Source of the DNA: Gelatoporia subvermispora B
Taxonomy: Eukaryota; Basidiomycota; Agaricomycetes; Polyporales; Gelatoporiaceae
NCBI GenBank assembly: GCA_000320605.2
Contig: KB445798.1
Coordinates: 1,557,541-1,621,540, forward strand
Length of the DNA stretch: 64,000 nt
Direction of reading: 5' to 3'
Shown: in pieces, positions 13,474 through 25,791 of the stretch
How positions within the stretch are numbered: position 1 is the first letter of the stretch
Layout of the letters: each line of letters begins with the position of its first letter
Made by a program: the position numbers and the translations under genes
The notes under the pieces: model-generated
What the model was told of the DNA's origin: nothing
The model's database searches: none
What the model saw: the letters and a program-made list of their open reading frames with translations, nothing else

Positions 13474-14307
13474 ATGTCGCAGAAGACCCTATTCCAGGCT
13501 ATCAAGGAGGACCACGAGGAGGTACGTTGTGTATAAATTCCATGAAGAAAATCACCAAGTTATAATTAGATGTACGAGTACCACGACCAATACAAGCGTG
13601 CGCGAGAGCGCGGCGACGTGCCCGCTCAGGAGCGGTGGGTGCGCCAGTTGACTTGGGAAATTGCCCGGCATGCAGTCGGCGAGGAGATCGTTGTATATCC
13701 CCTTATGGAAAAGCACTTGGGCGACCAGGGCCGCAAGCTTGCAGACCATGACCGAAAGGAACATCAGGTATATGCGACGCAAGGGGCCTGCTGCTAGTCG
13801 TACTGACACTGTCATGAATTCCGCTTCTAGGATGTGAAGCAGAACCTGTATAAGCTCGAGTCGCTCTCACCCAGTAGCGCGGAGTACCACTCCCTTATTG
13901 AGCAAACGATGGCAAGTCTACACCATCACAACGACGATGAGGAAATCAAGGATCTCCCTCTGCTCGAGCCGGCGATCGGTGAGGACGCGAGCAAGCAGGC
14001 AGCGCTGAGTTTCAAGAAAACGAAGAAGCTTGTTCCTACTCGGTGCGTATTGCCTATTTAATTTTGTTCCCTCCGCGTCTTTACTTCTCCCGAGCTGACC
14101 TTCTTGTCACGACTTGACAGGGCGCATCCATCGGCGCCGAACAAGCCTCCCTTCGAGACCCTCGTCGGACTACTCGAGGCGCCGATTGACAAGGTCAAGG
14201 ATTGGTTTGCGAGCTTTCCAACGGAGGATGAGATGCACGGCGCAAAGGAAGAACTCAAGACACGCGACCACGATGCAGCCGCAGGGCGTGCAGCTGCCGG
14301 ACATTAA
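13474..14307 (+). CDS. Hemerythrin HHE cation-binding domain protein
   Basis: Four exons, 13474-13521, 13570-13767, 13831-14042 and 14121-14307, encode 214 aa. The order of His and acidic residues fits the HHE family, a four-helix bundle that binds a di-iron centre: KEDHEEMYEYH near the N terminus, ARHAVGEEIVVYPLMEKHL, DHDRKEHQ, and the repeat half containing HHHNDDEEIKDLPLLE. Fungal members are implicated in oxygen, NO or iron handling, but the role of this one is not known. A C-terminal extension (APNKPPFETLVG..., ending in Ala/Gly/His) follows the bundle. No signal peptide is visible, so it is probably cytosolic. Confidence 0.88.
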
Positions 14308-14755
14308 CCATTTTGTTGAACTGGGCCGCTTCAATTGGTTGAGCAGCTGAACGGACCGCATGTATTATGAGACATTCGTGTGTGTTACTAGTCGCAGCAA
14401 AAATCTAATTTGATCCGCACAGATTGGTCATGATACTACCGTGGCATGACTATCTACTCCGCATTCCAGAATGACCATACATGCCGTAGATCCGTCGTAC
14501 TCGCTGTGCCCTGGCTGTGGCCGATGGTGTGTCCGACTCTACCTTCGCCACCTCTTCCAGCACCCTTTTCTGATGCATACGGTCATCCTTTGATTCATCG
14601 ATATGGGTCTATAGCACCTTATAGGCCTCAATACACTTCGTGAGCGCAGCATACATCCGCCTTATATGTTCGTCAACCAAGACCGCGTCGGCCACCGTCC
14701 TGAAATACTGATCGAAACGATCGCAATAGCGACCTTGAGTACTTGCAAGGGCTTC
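14308..14755. other. Intergenic
   Basis: No coding evidence or structured repeat seen. Confidence 0.45.
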
Positions 14756-15800
14756 CTACAATTTGTTATACGAGCAAGCGAGTGGAGCGGAGCGAGCAAG
14801 CAACAGCGCTAGATACCAGGTGTAGGCAGCGTGCATCCATGCGGCATTTTGTGGTGCATCATCGGTAGACGAGACTTCAATTTTTTGCGCCGCGTATGAT
14901 ATCATATAGCACACATTTGAGCGGAACGTGATCAATGAGTCGATAAGACATAATGTGGACTGTTGCATACAATTATGGGGGAATATAATCTTCGCGGCAG
15001 AAACCTCTTCTTTGAGGCACGCCTGATCATGGTCGTCGCTGACGAGCTTACCGAAGAAGTCGACAAGTGCAGCAGTGGGAGCGGTATCCAGTCCCTCAGA
15101 AGTGATAACGGCGGCAGCGGAGTTCGTCATATGTCTGTCAGAACCCATAGTGCCGGTGATCACATCGTCAACGAAGCTCTCGGAGATGGGAAGTCATCTG
15201 AGATCAGATTTGAGGAATTCCTCCAAAGCGTTGGCCTTTCCTGCAGGATCCAATTTGGTATCGTCCGCTTGGTGTACGCCTTGAAGAAGGCGTGCAGGTC
15301 CTCCTCTGGTACCGCTGAAGCCATGTCGATTGCGATGCTCGGAATACCAGCATTCGCTACTGCGGACATGTCGTCGTCGACCTCGAGCAACTCGTCGATA
15401 TTGTCGAGGATCTTGTTCGCCTGTTTGATAGGCCTATGGGGATCCATCATACTGTATACACGGATGGACTGCTCGTTGGCCGAATGCATATTCCATGACC
15501 AGCGCGTGTGCGCGCCCGAGGACCTCGATATCCGTGTCCTGGTTTGTATCCTCTTTGATCCAGATGCTGTCCCACTGATACCAGCTCGGCACACACAGCT
15601 CCTGCTCTTTTTCGTTTTCGTCATCTGCGCAATTGTCATTTTGCCCGCGCTCAGCATCGATCGCTTCTCCGACGGCGGCGGCGCATTAAGCTCCGTTCGA
15701 TGCCACCTGCGATGCCAACAAATATCCCATAGTGCTTATGGCCAGCCGTACTGGATGAGGTGGGCTACAGACATGCGCATGTCGCAAAGAACTGGCCGAG
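14756..15800 (-). pseudogene. Decayed gene of unknown function
   Basis: Codon-like, acidic protein sequence runs along the minus strand but is broken. One frame gives ASNGA-stop (TAA 15686-15688), then AAVGEAIDAERGQNDN, VPSWYQWDSIWIKEDT and GRAHALVMEYAFGQ, ending at a TAG (15434-15436). The next coherent piece is in another frame (KQANKILDNIDELLEVDDD, MASAVPEEDLHAFFKAY). The first frame then resumes with KLDPAGKANALEEFLKSDL, hits TGA (15194-15196), and goes on as PISESFVDDVITGTMG and TAALVDFFGKLVSDD. I find no intron of normal size that repairs both frame changes and all three stops. I recognise no family. The 281-codon frame on the opposite strand (14963-15805) is treated as its shadow. Confidence 0.5.
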
Positions 15801-16202
15801 CTTGAGACAGGCCGGGTTCTACCGCGTATATGCATCAATCAGCCAGAGTCTGAAATGATAGTTCCTGTTGTGCTCCACTGTAGCCGTGAATGCGAATACC
15901 TGTCAACGTATTACCATCGCTGTCTGATGTATGCTGTACAGTACCATACGGGTCTCAACTCGCACGACTACCACGGGAGCTTGATCTCGACTTATAGATA
16001 CGACGCTCGACTAGGATAATATCACGCCAAAGCGCGCACAGAACTCGAAACGTTGCTGTAATGGCTGCCGCGGAATTCATTGATAGCAAACTATACAGGA
16101 GCTTCTGGAATCTTACAGAATACACCATAGCCTGACGCATGCATACACATGTCCAGATACGAATCAATAGCGAAATGACATCGCCAACCGGTCGCATGTA
16201 TC
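15801..16202. other. Intergenic
   Basis: The region between the decayed gene and the 3' end of the aldo-keto reductase. No supported feature. Confidence 0.4.
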
Positions 16203-17677
16203 TCACAGGACATTGATGCCCATATAACCGCACAGCCCGAGCACTGCCGCCCCAACGAGACTGGCAACGGCAAATCGCTGCACAACCTGACGTGTGGTGC
16301 GCTGACGCGCTCCGACCAGTCCAGCTGCGTCGATGGCAGCGATATCTTCCGTCGTGAGTTCTGCGTCAGGGGATGTCAGCCATGCAAATAGTATACGTGA
16401 AGGAGCAGCCCACCGAGATCCCCGGCTGTGAGATATCCCTCCAAACGGTCCTTCTTGGTGCTCGACCTATATATGCATTAGATATCGCTACAAGCATTGA
16501 GGCCCAGAACCTAGCTTACGTGACAGCGACTACCCCTTTGGCCTTGGCCCAGGCCAGAAGGATCTGCTCCGGCTTTGCATTGAGGCGAGCTGCGATGGAC
16601 TTCAAGGGGGCATCCACCGGTCCGCCCGGCTGGTGTGTCAGGGGACTATTGCAAATAGAATGAAGTGAGCGGGATTTCAAGCTCCGACAGGATTGGCGCG
16701 CGGCGTACGTCAAAATGCTGTATGCCTCGCTGATTATGCCATGGTGATTGCCAAATTCCACAATAGGTGCTTGCGTCTCGAGAATGTACGGGTGAAAGAA
16801 GATCTGGCGGGCGGATATCGGAATCCGACTGCGGAGGGAATCAAGTGATAAATCGACCCATACCTGATTTGCAACCGGCTTGACCTTGGCATGGTCCAGG
16901 AGAATTTGCAGTTGCTGTACATTGAAGTTGCTTACACCGATGCTCCTGTGGTATCGTCTTCAGCAAGTGCCCTACTATACTAGAGCTGATGCGGTTGCCT
17001 TCCCGCGTGTTTGGGAATGCGAACTCATACAACATTGCAAAGTACTCACTTGACCACACCCTCCTCTTTCAGTTTTTCCATCTTAGCCCAGGCTGTCGGA
17101 ATATCTGGCGTGGCCAAGCGCGGGTGATGAATGAGGTACAGATCGACATATTTGACGCCGAGCTGCATTGAAAAATGTCACGGATCGGTCTCGCGCCGCT
17201 GCGTGGTATCTACTCACATTTGCAATGCTGTTGTGAATAGATGTCTCGATATCCAACCCATTCAAGCCCGAATATTTCGTCGTAATGAATACATCGTCTC
17301 GAGACAGGCCGCTTTCGCGAAGAGCGATCCCAACCTCGAGCTCGTTGCGGTAGCTTTGGGCCGTATCTGCGTGCGTTTACACCGGTCATCATTGAGAATG
17401 CCAGTCCACATCTGTCTTTCCCGGATGTGCGTACCAAGGTGGTTGAATCCGATAGAGAGCGCTTGGTCGATCTGATCTATAGGCGTTTGGCCATTGCCAA
17501 GCGTCCAGGTGCCAAAGGCAATACTGGGAATACTGGTCCCTATACATGTCAATGATTCACGGGAAGTCAATTTGTCCGAACGACACCGATGTACCATATG
17601 CCTTGAGGATCAGCGTCCCGGTTTCAGTTTCATACGGATCACTGACCATCATTCAACTTGACGCTATCCCAAGGCAT
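16203..17677 (-). CDS. Aldo-keto reductase with a C-terminal membrane helix
   Basis: NAD(P)H-dependent carbonyl reductase of the AKR superfamily, about 305-310 aa in roughly eight exons. Exon 1 is [11 protein letters not shown] (start 17677). All four catalytic residues are visible: Asp in [11 protein letters not shown], Tyr in the same motif, Lys in FITTKYSG and His in YLIHHPR. The D/Y motif is formed only after splicing. Further AKR marks are [29 protein letters not shown] and a cofactor-loop-like STKKDRL. The last exon is unusual: after the usual helix ([12 protein letters not shown]) it continues [11 protein letters not shown] and a hydrophobic stretch, [16 protein letters not shown], ending NVL before the stop. 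That looks like a tail anchor, placing the enzyme on the ER or another membrane with its domain in the cytosol. It lies close to, and divergent from, TPS2. The substrate is unknown. Confidence 0.88.
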
Positions 17678-18765
17678 CTTTAACCCTTCCTGGCGAGTGT
17701 AAATGCAGTGAGCGGTAAGTGGACGTGGAGGTTGGATTCAAGCACAGTCGGAGTTGCACCTCACGAGCACGCAATGATGCAGACGTCGCATGAGAAATTA
17801 TGTATAAAAATAGACTACTAGAGATACTAAGCTGAGAAACAGCGGTCGCCTTGCTTTCATGGAGATGCCGAACAACTTTTAATGACCACGGCGGACCGCC
17901 GGACCAGCAAGTTACTGACTTTCAGTCTTACTTTCCAAAGACGAAATCAGCATATCCCAAACCTTGAATCCCGAGCCGTCAGACATGTCGGAGCGCCTTG
18001 CAGCGCTCTCACCTCGGCTAGCGCGGACCGAGACTGCCTCGCGGTTAATGCAGGCGCCAATTGGAATCAAACCAACGGGTTAGTCGCGCCATGGTCGTGC
18101 AAACGGGATATCTTTCCGCTTAAGGCCCTCGAGCCCCCTAGGATTTATGAGATCACTTGTTCTTGAACTCATGGTTCTCAATCGGAGTTGGAAGTTGGAT
18201 GCCATATGCTGATATGTGTATCTGAATCAGGGTGTGTCCCCGTGGGCTGACACGCCTGACGTACATGTATGCATTCCAAATCCGGGACCGAGTGTTGCGG
18301 TATCCGCGGCCTCTTAGCGAGTCGTCGATGATCTTACAACCCGCACTCGTGCCATCGGTGTTTCTGCTAACCGTGCCTTACCGGGGGCGAACGATGCACA
18401 AACAGTAGTGGAGCTGTACGGTAATGTCTATAGCGTCATTGTCTAACGTCATTGTCATGCTATCCTTTATGCCGCAGACAGCAGCAAGCAGATTCAGTCC
18501 AATGATGTGAAGGTGCGTGCTGATTGAGGCTATGATTTACTCTGGGTGTCATCAACTGGAGTCCGATATGACGACTCCAACAGCCTCGGGAGTACTATTT
18601 CCCGCTGACATAGGTACATACCTTGACATAACATCCATGCATCTCCTGGTAAGGCCATCGGAGCCTTCGAAATGTTCGGGCGGCGTATGACTTCTTTCTA
18701 TATGTGGTGTATGAAATTGAGAGCCTCGACCGTGCTACATTTCCGCAGAGCACGAGTTGCGATTA
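17678..18765. other. Divergent promoter region, AKR / TPS2
   Basis: About 1.1 kb between the AKR start (minus strand) and TPS2 (plus strand). No supported open frame. The arrangement would allow shared regulation, but I see no clear repeated operator. Confidence 0.45.
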
Positions 18766-18772
18766 TATATAA
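18766..18772 (+). promoter_or_regulatory. TATA box of TPS2
   Basis: TATATAA lies 75 bp upstream of the ATG at 18847, similar to TPS1. Confidence 0.55.
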
Positions 18773-18846
18773 GAGCTACAGATGCTGGGGGAAAATCAGT
18801 ACAGCAAGCTCAACAGCCAACACCTTCCAAGAGCAATCATACCGCA

Positions 18847-20040
18847 ATGGCTCCTCACGCAGAGATCCCAAGGTGAGTACCATATCGTGCTCTTATATTT
18901 CTATACGACTTATCTGCTCTTACAGCAACATCTTCCAAGTTGCGCCAAAGGTCGCCAAAGACTCCGCTTATTATGTCAAAGCAGTGAGCCCCTTATAGTT
19001 CGCCGCCATTCTCACTCACATACATGCTATTCATCCAGTCTACAGCCGACGTCGCTCGTACTGCAATTCGGGAGTATTTTGACAAGATGGATTTCAAGTT
19101 ACCGTCATACAACCGTGATGTTCCCCTGGAGGAGTCCGTTTACAAAGCGGTCAAGTCCTGGGAGGGCCACGAGGTCGCGCTTCGCTACATTCCAACAGCG
19201 ATTGCGTTGACAACTACAGCGTACGCACATATCGACAACATGGACCTCAAAGTCCTGCTTGCGCTCTTTATTGTTCTGGCTACGACGCTTGACGAGCCCG
19301 AGATCCTCGACGCGCTTCCTTCGCGCGACTTCCATGAACGACTCTGCACTGGCCTCGCATTCGGTGACAACAGCATGCTTGGAGAGTTCGTCCGAATTGC
19401 TGCTGCGATGTACAAGTTTTACCCGCAGTATCCGGCCGCGTCGATTTCTACGTCCATCTTCCAGTTTATCAACATCTGCATTCTGGAGAACACCTCACAG
19501 GACATGCCGCTGCACCCGGATTCGCGGGCTTTTGTCGAGTACCGACGGGCGCGAACCAGCTTTGGCGAGTGCTATGCGCACTTCATCTGGCCGAAGTCTC
19601 GATTCCCTGATTCGAATGCCTACGTGCAAGCGCTCCCGTATGTATCACATTTATAGATAGCTGGTGCACACCGCTCACAGGCACAATGTCAGGGATGCAA
19701 TCACCTTCATTGGGTACCTAAAGTAAGTGTTGCTTTCACATCATATAGCGCTATCTGACTTTGCTTCGGTAGCGATATCCTATCATTCTACAAGGAGGAG
19801 CTCGCGGGCGAAGTGGGCAATTACATCAATGACCGTGCGCTTGTAAGCAAGATGACCGCACTCGAGACCCTTCGAGAAGTCATAGACGAAGCCGCCGCGA
19901 TGAAGCAGAGGATTCAGCGTATTCTTGGTGAGGGCGAAGTGAGAGATGCCTGGGATGCCTTTGTGACGGGTGCGATCGCATTCCATGTGGTCGATCCTCG
20001 ATACCGGCTGCAGGAGATTTTGGAGGACAAGTCGCACTAA
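18847..20040 (+). CDS. TPS2: trichodiene-synthase-like (TRI5 family) terpene synthase
   Basis: Paralogue of TPS1. Exons 18847-18872, 18926-18983, 19039-19637, 19693-19722 and 19773-20040 encode 326 aa, with the same four intron positions and phases as TPS1. The start is MAPHAEIP. The NSE triad lies in NDILSFYKEE (from about residue 238), again split by the last intron, and the C-terminal DPRYRLQEI matches the TRI5 pattern. The first acidic motif is LDEPEI (about residue 112), as in TPS1, so the departure from DDxxD is shared rather than a mutation of one copy. The frames are intact. It is convergent with the P450 at 20789 and divergent from the AKR. The product (monoterpene or sesquiterpene) cannot be told from sequence alone. 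Confidence 0.9.
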
Positions 20041-20788
20041 TCTCAGTTGTTTGTCTGTCTCATAGTGTCTATAGCTACATTCCTATCCTCATAGACGCCG
20101 TATCGCACATATCGAATTGCGCTTTCTGCAGATCATACACGACTTCCCTTGTACCACATGCCATCTATACTTTACACATATCGATCAATTTGTCTCGGGT
20201 ATAAAGAATTGTCGGAGTAAAGCCGTTCACACCGATTTCTTGGGAGTAGTACACAACTTTGACCACGCCTGGAGTCCGGAGTAGCGGCGCTAGGTGGCAA
20301 AAATAGAGATATCCGATCCTTCCCCGCCAGGATGGCACTCACTGATGCTCCGGCAGCTTGCGAGCGCCCAATCATGTGCTCGCGGACAAAACATATCTCC
20401 TGCTTGACGTAGCATGCCAACAGGCTAATCGATGGAGACAACTATAGGACGACATTCCAATCGAACTTAGCAAATTTTATCTCATAGCTCACTCATCGCG
20501 CGATTGGCATTATAGCGATTACTTCAACATATGCGATGCATTGTTGTTACATACACATTTTGATATCGATGTCAGGTATCGTGATACAGAGCGATGTCAC
20601 TCCGCGCCTGAGACCGGACCGGCCTCCTATTATCCTTCAGGTCTCCGCTTGTTCCGTGACTCTCTCTTATTATAACTAGTTACGCTGATATTGCAGAAGA
20701 GGAGGATATCGGCATGGAGTTCATTGAGAATGCCATTCATAGTTCATGGGCGGCAGGTGGTATCTCGGGGTATTGAGTGATCACAGCA
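20041..20788. other. Intergenic between convergent genes
   Basis: No supported open frame; AT-rich. Holds the 3' flanks of TPS2 and the P450. Confidence 0.45.
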
Positions 20789-23089
20789 CTACGGGTTGTG
20801 AAAGGCCCACATTTCTGATATTAGTTTAGCTACCTTGCCGGATCTTGCTCTTACATGGCATTCGTACGGGTATGGGTGGCTACATGGCTTCAGTCACTCG
20901 ACGTATGTGATGTATGGGAAGTAAAGTTCGTACCTGACGAATCCAGAGACAAATGATGCTTGGGTTGTCGTCTGGTGCCCATGGGCATCTTGCGCAGGTG
21001 ATATGTCCAGAGTTGCTACAACATTGGCAACCAAAAACCAAATGCTGGCATCCGCAAACTGGAGGCCAGGGCATTTCCTGAACGTCCAAATATGGGTGTT
21101 AATTCAACACTATGGGCGCGCGGCGTACCTCCGACCGAATCCGAAGCAGATGTCCATGGGATTTAATGCGGTTAGACCAGTAGAATCTTCCCGCATGAAT
21201 CGTTCAGGAAGAAAGCGTTCAGGATTAGGATACTGTGATACATCTTGCGTCATCGCCCTGAGGGTAACTGTCAGCATAGTTCCCGTACTCTCGAATCCCC
21301 CTTACGAACCACAGGTTTGGAATAACCATCGCACCCCCGGGAATAGAGTAGCCTCGATAATTGTCATCCGTCATGACCGCGTGAGGGATCGCTAGGAAAA
21401 GTTTAGTATCCGCACAGCACGGCTATGTGTCAAGTGATGCGTACCCAAAGGCACAGGACAATTCCAACTTCAAAATCAAAGTCAAGGCACTGATCTGACA
21501 CCTGCGAAGGATTCCGGAGGACGCACCGCAGAACCTCTTTGATCACACAATCCAAATAAGGTAGAGAGTCTCTGTCATCGAAGTCTGGCAGACGATCGTG
21601 GCCGATCACAGAGTCGACTTCTTCTTGGGCCTTCTTGTATGCTTCTGGGTGGAGCAGCATTGCCAGAAAAAACGTTGACAGGACAGCTGTAGTCTACAAC
21701 CGTGTGAAAGAATGGTCAAAGTGACGGCCCAACGACACTTCTTACCGTATCTGTCCCGGCTGAGAGGACGACATCAGTGTCTTCGATCCGTAGCGTTGAT
21801 GGTCGATCAGTACTTGCCTGCATATAGGACGCCGGCAGCTCCCTTGATATCTACCTCCTCGCCTTCTGTAAGGACTCCGGCACGCAGAGATTCCTCGATG
21901 CAAGATGCAGTAAATGACGGTGTAGCAACCCCTGCGGCCTTGAAGTCATTTATCAGTCTGACCTTCTTCTCTGGTAACAGATCATCATAGACTTACCATG
22001 GCCGATTTCACCATCTCGTACGGCGTATCAAGCATCCGTCGAATGTGCTCCCTCACTTTCATCGCCCGTACTTTGAATCCAGCACCAGGCATCCAGACGG
22101 GGAGACGGCGCACTGGCAAGCACATTTAGATATAGAGACGCTGCAATGTAGTTCTACTCACGAATGGGGAAGAAGTCCACCAGCATGGATCCAGGGCTCC
22201 CGGCTAGGACGGTCTCGGTTGTGGCGCGCTCCGCAAGCTGGACGAACTGATCATCCAGAGAAGTCACTTGATGACCATATGCAACATCAACCATCTGGGC
22301 GGCGGCATATCTGTGCGGTGTCGATCAGCAAGCATATCCGTCACGCGAAAATCAAGCCGAACCTTCTGATGTGAGGCACAATGCCTTCTGAACTCTCGAT
22401 AATTGAATGTAGGAAGCTGTAAGTCTCCCTTCGATGCAGTGGCTTGTGTTCTGACAAAGAATCCTTGCTTTGTAACGCGTCTTGAATCCACTTGCGGTGT
22501 TTCCTCCACCGGCTATCACATTGCATGTGCGTTACGACGCTGTCCCAGCCCATGCTATGTTACGTGGTAGGTTAGCGGGCGCAACTGTCTGATTGTTGAA
22601 GACATACAGTTCTACGAGAAGTGTCAGGCGTGGTCTGCCCGAATAGTTCCAGCTCCTTTTCTCCATGAGATCCCGAGCAGCGCTCCAAGAGTTCAGGACA
22701 ATGGCAGGTGTTTGAAACAATCGTGCATAGACAACGTCGCCTGTAATCATCAGCGAGACACACGTTCCTGTGCAAGGACCAGACGAACCGTAGCGTTTCC
22801 CCCATTCGTGAAATGTCCGCGGTTGATAGTCCTGCGGTAACTGATGCACATTGCCAAGTACTGGGATTGGCTTTGGCCCTGGCGGGAGCTGGATGGCCTT
22901 TTGTTTCTCCTGGTAACGCCGCCTGGCCTCCCTGAATGTAAGAAGTAGGACCGCTACACCTACGCAAACTATCTGGGACAGCGACCACATCTGCGAACCC
23001 GGTGACGGGGTACGATCGATGGAGGTGAGGAGATGCACAGATACGTCCCCTGGGTACGGTGGGGCCATGTTTTTATCCAGTATGTGCAT
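20789..23089 (-). CDS. Cytochrome P450 monooxygenase
   Basis: Membrane-anchored class II fungal P450, read as about 520 aa over roughly 12 exons with no stop. Visible in order: N-terminal membrane helix (QIVCVGVAVLLLTF); proline hinge LPPGPKPIPVLGN; helix I AAGTDTT, formed by splicing; helix K ExxR as KEVLR; PERF region FLPERF; heme-binding loop FGFGRRKCPG, with the Cys ligand split from FGFG by an intron; and a C-terminal SHPYPYECHVRARS. The start is uncertain: ATGs at 23089, 23068 and 22990 all precede the helix, and 22990 (MWSLSQ) gives the usual short lumenal end. The intron just before the AGTDT motif has a GC donor (G|GCAAGT). The sequence resembles basidiomycete P450s annotated as O-methylsterigmatocystin oxidoreductase-like, which says little about substrate. 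With TPS1, TPS2 and the AKR nearby, terpene oxidation is a reasonable guess. Confidence 0.9.
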
Positions 23090-23809
23090 CGAGAGGCGCT
23101 AGAACCGGTAGCTACTTCGAATACCGTCGCATTAAGCAAGAGCCGGCCTAAGCCCCGGCGTCTTGACTACTATCATTCCGCACTGGGCGACCGCAGATAC
23201 CCACTGTGAATGCTGCCGACGAGCCCGCTGTAGCCTTAGGTAAAAAATCGGGCCATGATCGTCTGTCTCGAGGGGCTGAGACACAGCGAGATCGGGCAGA
23301 CAGGCGGTGGATGTGCGCCAGTGACGACAGCGGTGCGATTGACTTCCCCGATATGCGGAGGGAAGTCGGAGATTGCAGCGCTTGCATGGTAGAAGCTTTG
23401 CGGAGCAAGTTTTACACACACTCACATGTGTATTGGTCGTCAGGTACACTCTCAATGGTATGTATGCTCCAGGAACAAGGTTCCTAGCCTGCACGCGCAT
23501 GGCCTCGTGCTCTCGGTATCAGTCGACCTTCGCGGCTACGTTGTCGCCACAAAGCGTCTTTTAGCGCTTGTCTGATACTCACTGACGCCAAAATGTCGAA
23601 CGCGCTGAGAAGCTTTTGGGTGACGCTCGGACACCGGCAGCGAAGCAAGGTGCACATTGCAAACAGGAACGCCCGGAAACATTACTGTAAGCCACTGTCA
23701 ATACACCTCCGTGCAGACCGCTCGGCGTAGCGAGTGGAAGAAGGCTCACCGTACTCAAAAGCGGTGTCCGGCCGTCGATTCTATAAAATGAGACGGCTCC
23801 CAGACCACC
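23090..23809. other. Intergenic
   Basis: P450 promoter and ORC5 3' flank. Short open frames on both strands lack any coding signature. Confidence 0.45.
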
Positions 23810-25791
23810 TTACACAGAGTCCCAGAGTAGGTCATTCAGCAATATCCCCAAATCCCGTGCAAGCTGGAGCGCAACATCGTACGAGATACCGCACTTGAAC
23901 GTCGGTGTCGCGTCCACCTTGTCCGCGGAGGACGCACGTGTCAACAGACGCATCGAGGCGAGCTCCATAATCTGCGAAGGAAACGCAAACGATAAAAGCG
24001 CGATCGCTGCGGAAACACATTGCACACTTACCGCAGCGTGCACTGACACGCGCGAGATCTCCATGTCCGTGTACTCGCCAGGGATGGCGAACTCGGGTGC
24101 CTGTGGGCGCACCTCCGCGTCGTGCTCCTCTAGCAGCACCCCAAGGATCGCGAGGAGCCTCTCAAGCGGGAACGGCAGAGGCCCGAGCAGCCGCTGCGGT
24201 ATCTGAGTGTCACATCAGGAATCAGTATTCGGCTGCATCTCAGTGGCGCCGCGATGCCCGCGCACCTTGATCCCGGCACCCCCTGTCCCAGCCTTTGCCT
24301 TTCGTGGGCTGACGCCCCGCCGCACCCGCCGCGTGCGCTCGGATGCGCCTCGCCCGAACATGCGCAGGTCAGTTTTGGCGGGATTCGTGCTCGCGAGGAA
24401 TGCCGCGACGAGTACAAACTTGCTCGTTCGCGGGAACGCGCGCACGTCGCGCGCGTTCACGGGGCCGGCTGAGGGGGGACTGGGCCCAGGCATGTGTCCG
24501 GGTGCGAGGGTCAGAAGGTCGGCCGGTGGCATGTTCGCGCGGGACCACTCTGCCGCGTGGGCGAGACGAGGATATAGATTTTCCACCGCGATGGTTATCG
24601 AGGGCGTAAAGTGGCGGATGAGCCGGATGCGCGTGTCTTCTGATGGTAGATACAGCATTCCTGCTTCGTAATGATCCTGCATGTCGTCTCTAGATTCAGC
24701 ACCAGAATCCTCGGCCTCGTGGGACTGCCTATCAACACGAAGACGCTCCATCTCCTGTACATAGGCCCTGTGCGCATCTAACACGGGCTTTATGAATCCG
24801 GGCCATCGGGCTGCGGCGAGGTACATGAGCTCGTGCACGTTATGGATGAACGGAGAGCAGATGCTGAAGAGAGTGGCGGAAAATTGGGAATACAAGGGAC
24901 GCAGGACGGCTGAATATGCCTCGGGGTCGGTAAAGCTGGATGACACGCTGGCGCCGGCAGCATGATCAAACGCAGAAGTTACAATGTCAATTGTATCTGG
25001 AACTGTTATGGCTCAGATTGTGAAACGGGAAAAGCACGATAAGCCCACGCACCTGACTTGGAGAGAAGCGGAATGTCAATATAGAAAGGATCGGGCGCAG
25101 CACCCAAGGGTGGTCGGAATTCCTCCCACCGGAGGTCTGAGAGAAGAATAATAGTGACATCGAGCTGGGTCTAGGTTTTGTTAGAAGTGAACCGGCGAAT
25201 TCAGAACAGTCTCACCAGTTCGGCAAGCCGCGTCAATGGCACTAGTAATTCCGGCATAGATTGCTTGAGACGCTCTGCACGCTCAATAACGATGACCAAT
25301 CTATATACTTCGCCTTCATTCGTGGATGTGGCCTTTGCTTTCCCCTTCCACTTCCCCGACGCTGCTTTGGGTGTCTCATTGGAAGCCTGCTCCAGATACG
25401 TCTTGACGGCTTGAAGACCATGCACGAATGCGTCAAAGTTCTCGTTGAACCGCTGTCCAGGCATGGTGCTTAATCCCGACCAATTATTACAGCCATCCTC
25501 CCAGCTGGGTTCCCACTCAGCCAGAGCGTTCAAGACAGAGTCATAAAACAGGCGAGGTGTGAAGCACGCGACAGCATTCACTATTGCTGAGTGAATCTTC
25601 GCTGTGCCACCTGACGAACCGCCTTCCTGTAAATTCGTGACTGCGTTCCTGACTACTGAGGCTGTCAGGCGGGGGTTCTCGGGGTCATAGATTGAAATAA
25701 ACGGCGGCGGATAAGAGGCAAGAAGCGTGGATAGCAGAGAGGCACTCGTTCCAAATCCCGGCGTCCTAAGAGCAGTGTGAGAGGGATCCAT
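23810..25791 (-). CDS. ORC5: Origin recognition complex subunit 5
   Basis: Subunit of the nuclear origin recognition complex that marks replication origins. Exons run from 25791 (MDPSHTALRTPGFGTS) through TQLDVTIILLSDLRWEEFRP, VPDTIDIVTSAFDH and the long middle exon, to the last exon ending LLNDLLWDSV. ORC5-type features are the AAA+-like N-terminal half with YPPPFISIYDPE, sensor-like VIVIERAERL and LLSDLRWEEF, then the winged-helix half with AAFLASTNPAKTDLRMFGRG, PLPFPLERLLAIL and FKCGISYDVALQLARDLGI. A classical Walker A (GxxGxGKT) is not seen at the N terminus, so ATP binding by this subunit is doubtful. Introns are short, and each join keeps a conserved frame (for example AELTQLDV). It is a housekeeping gene between the P450 and an unknown gene. 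Confidence 0.85.

Noticed and set aside
14963..15805. 281-codon plus-strand open frame
   Set aside because: The opposite strand has clearly better, acidic, protein-like codons in two frames; this frame is most likely its shadow despite its length.
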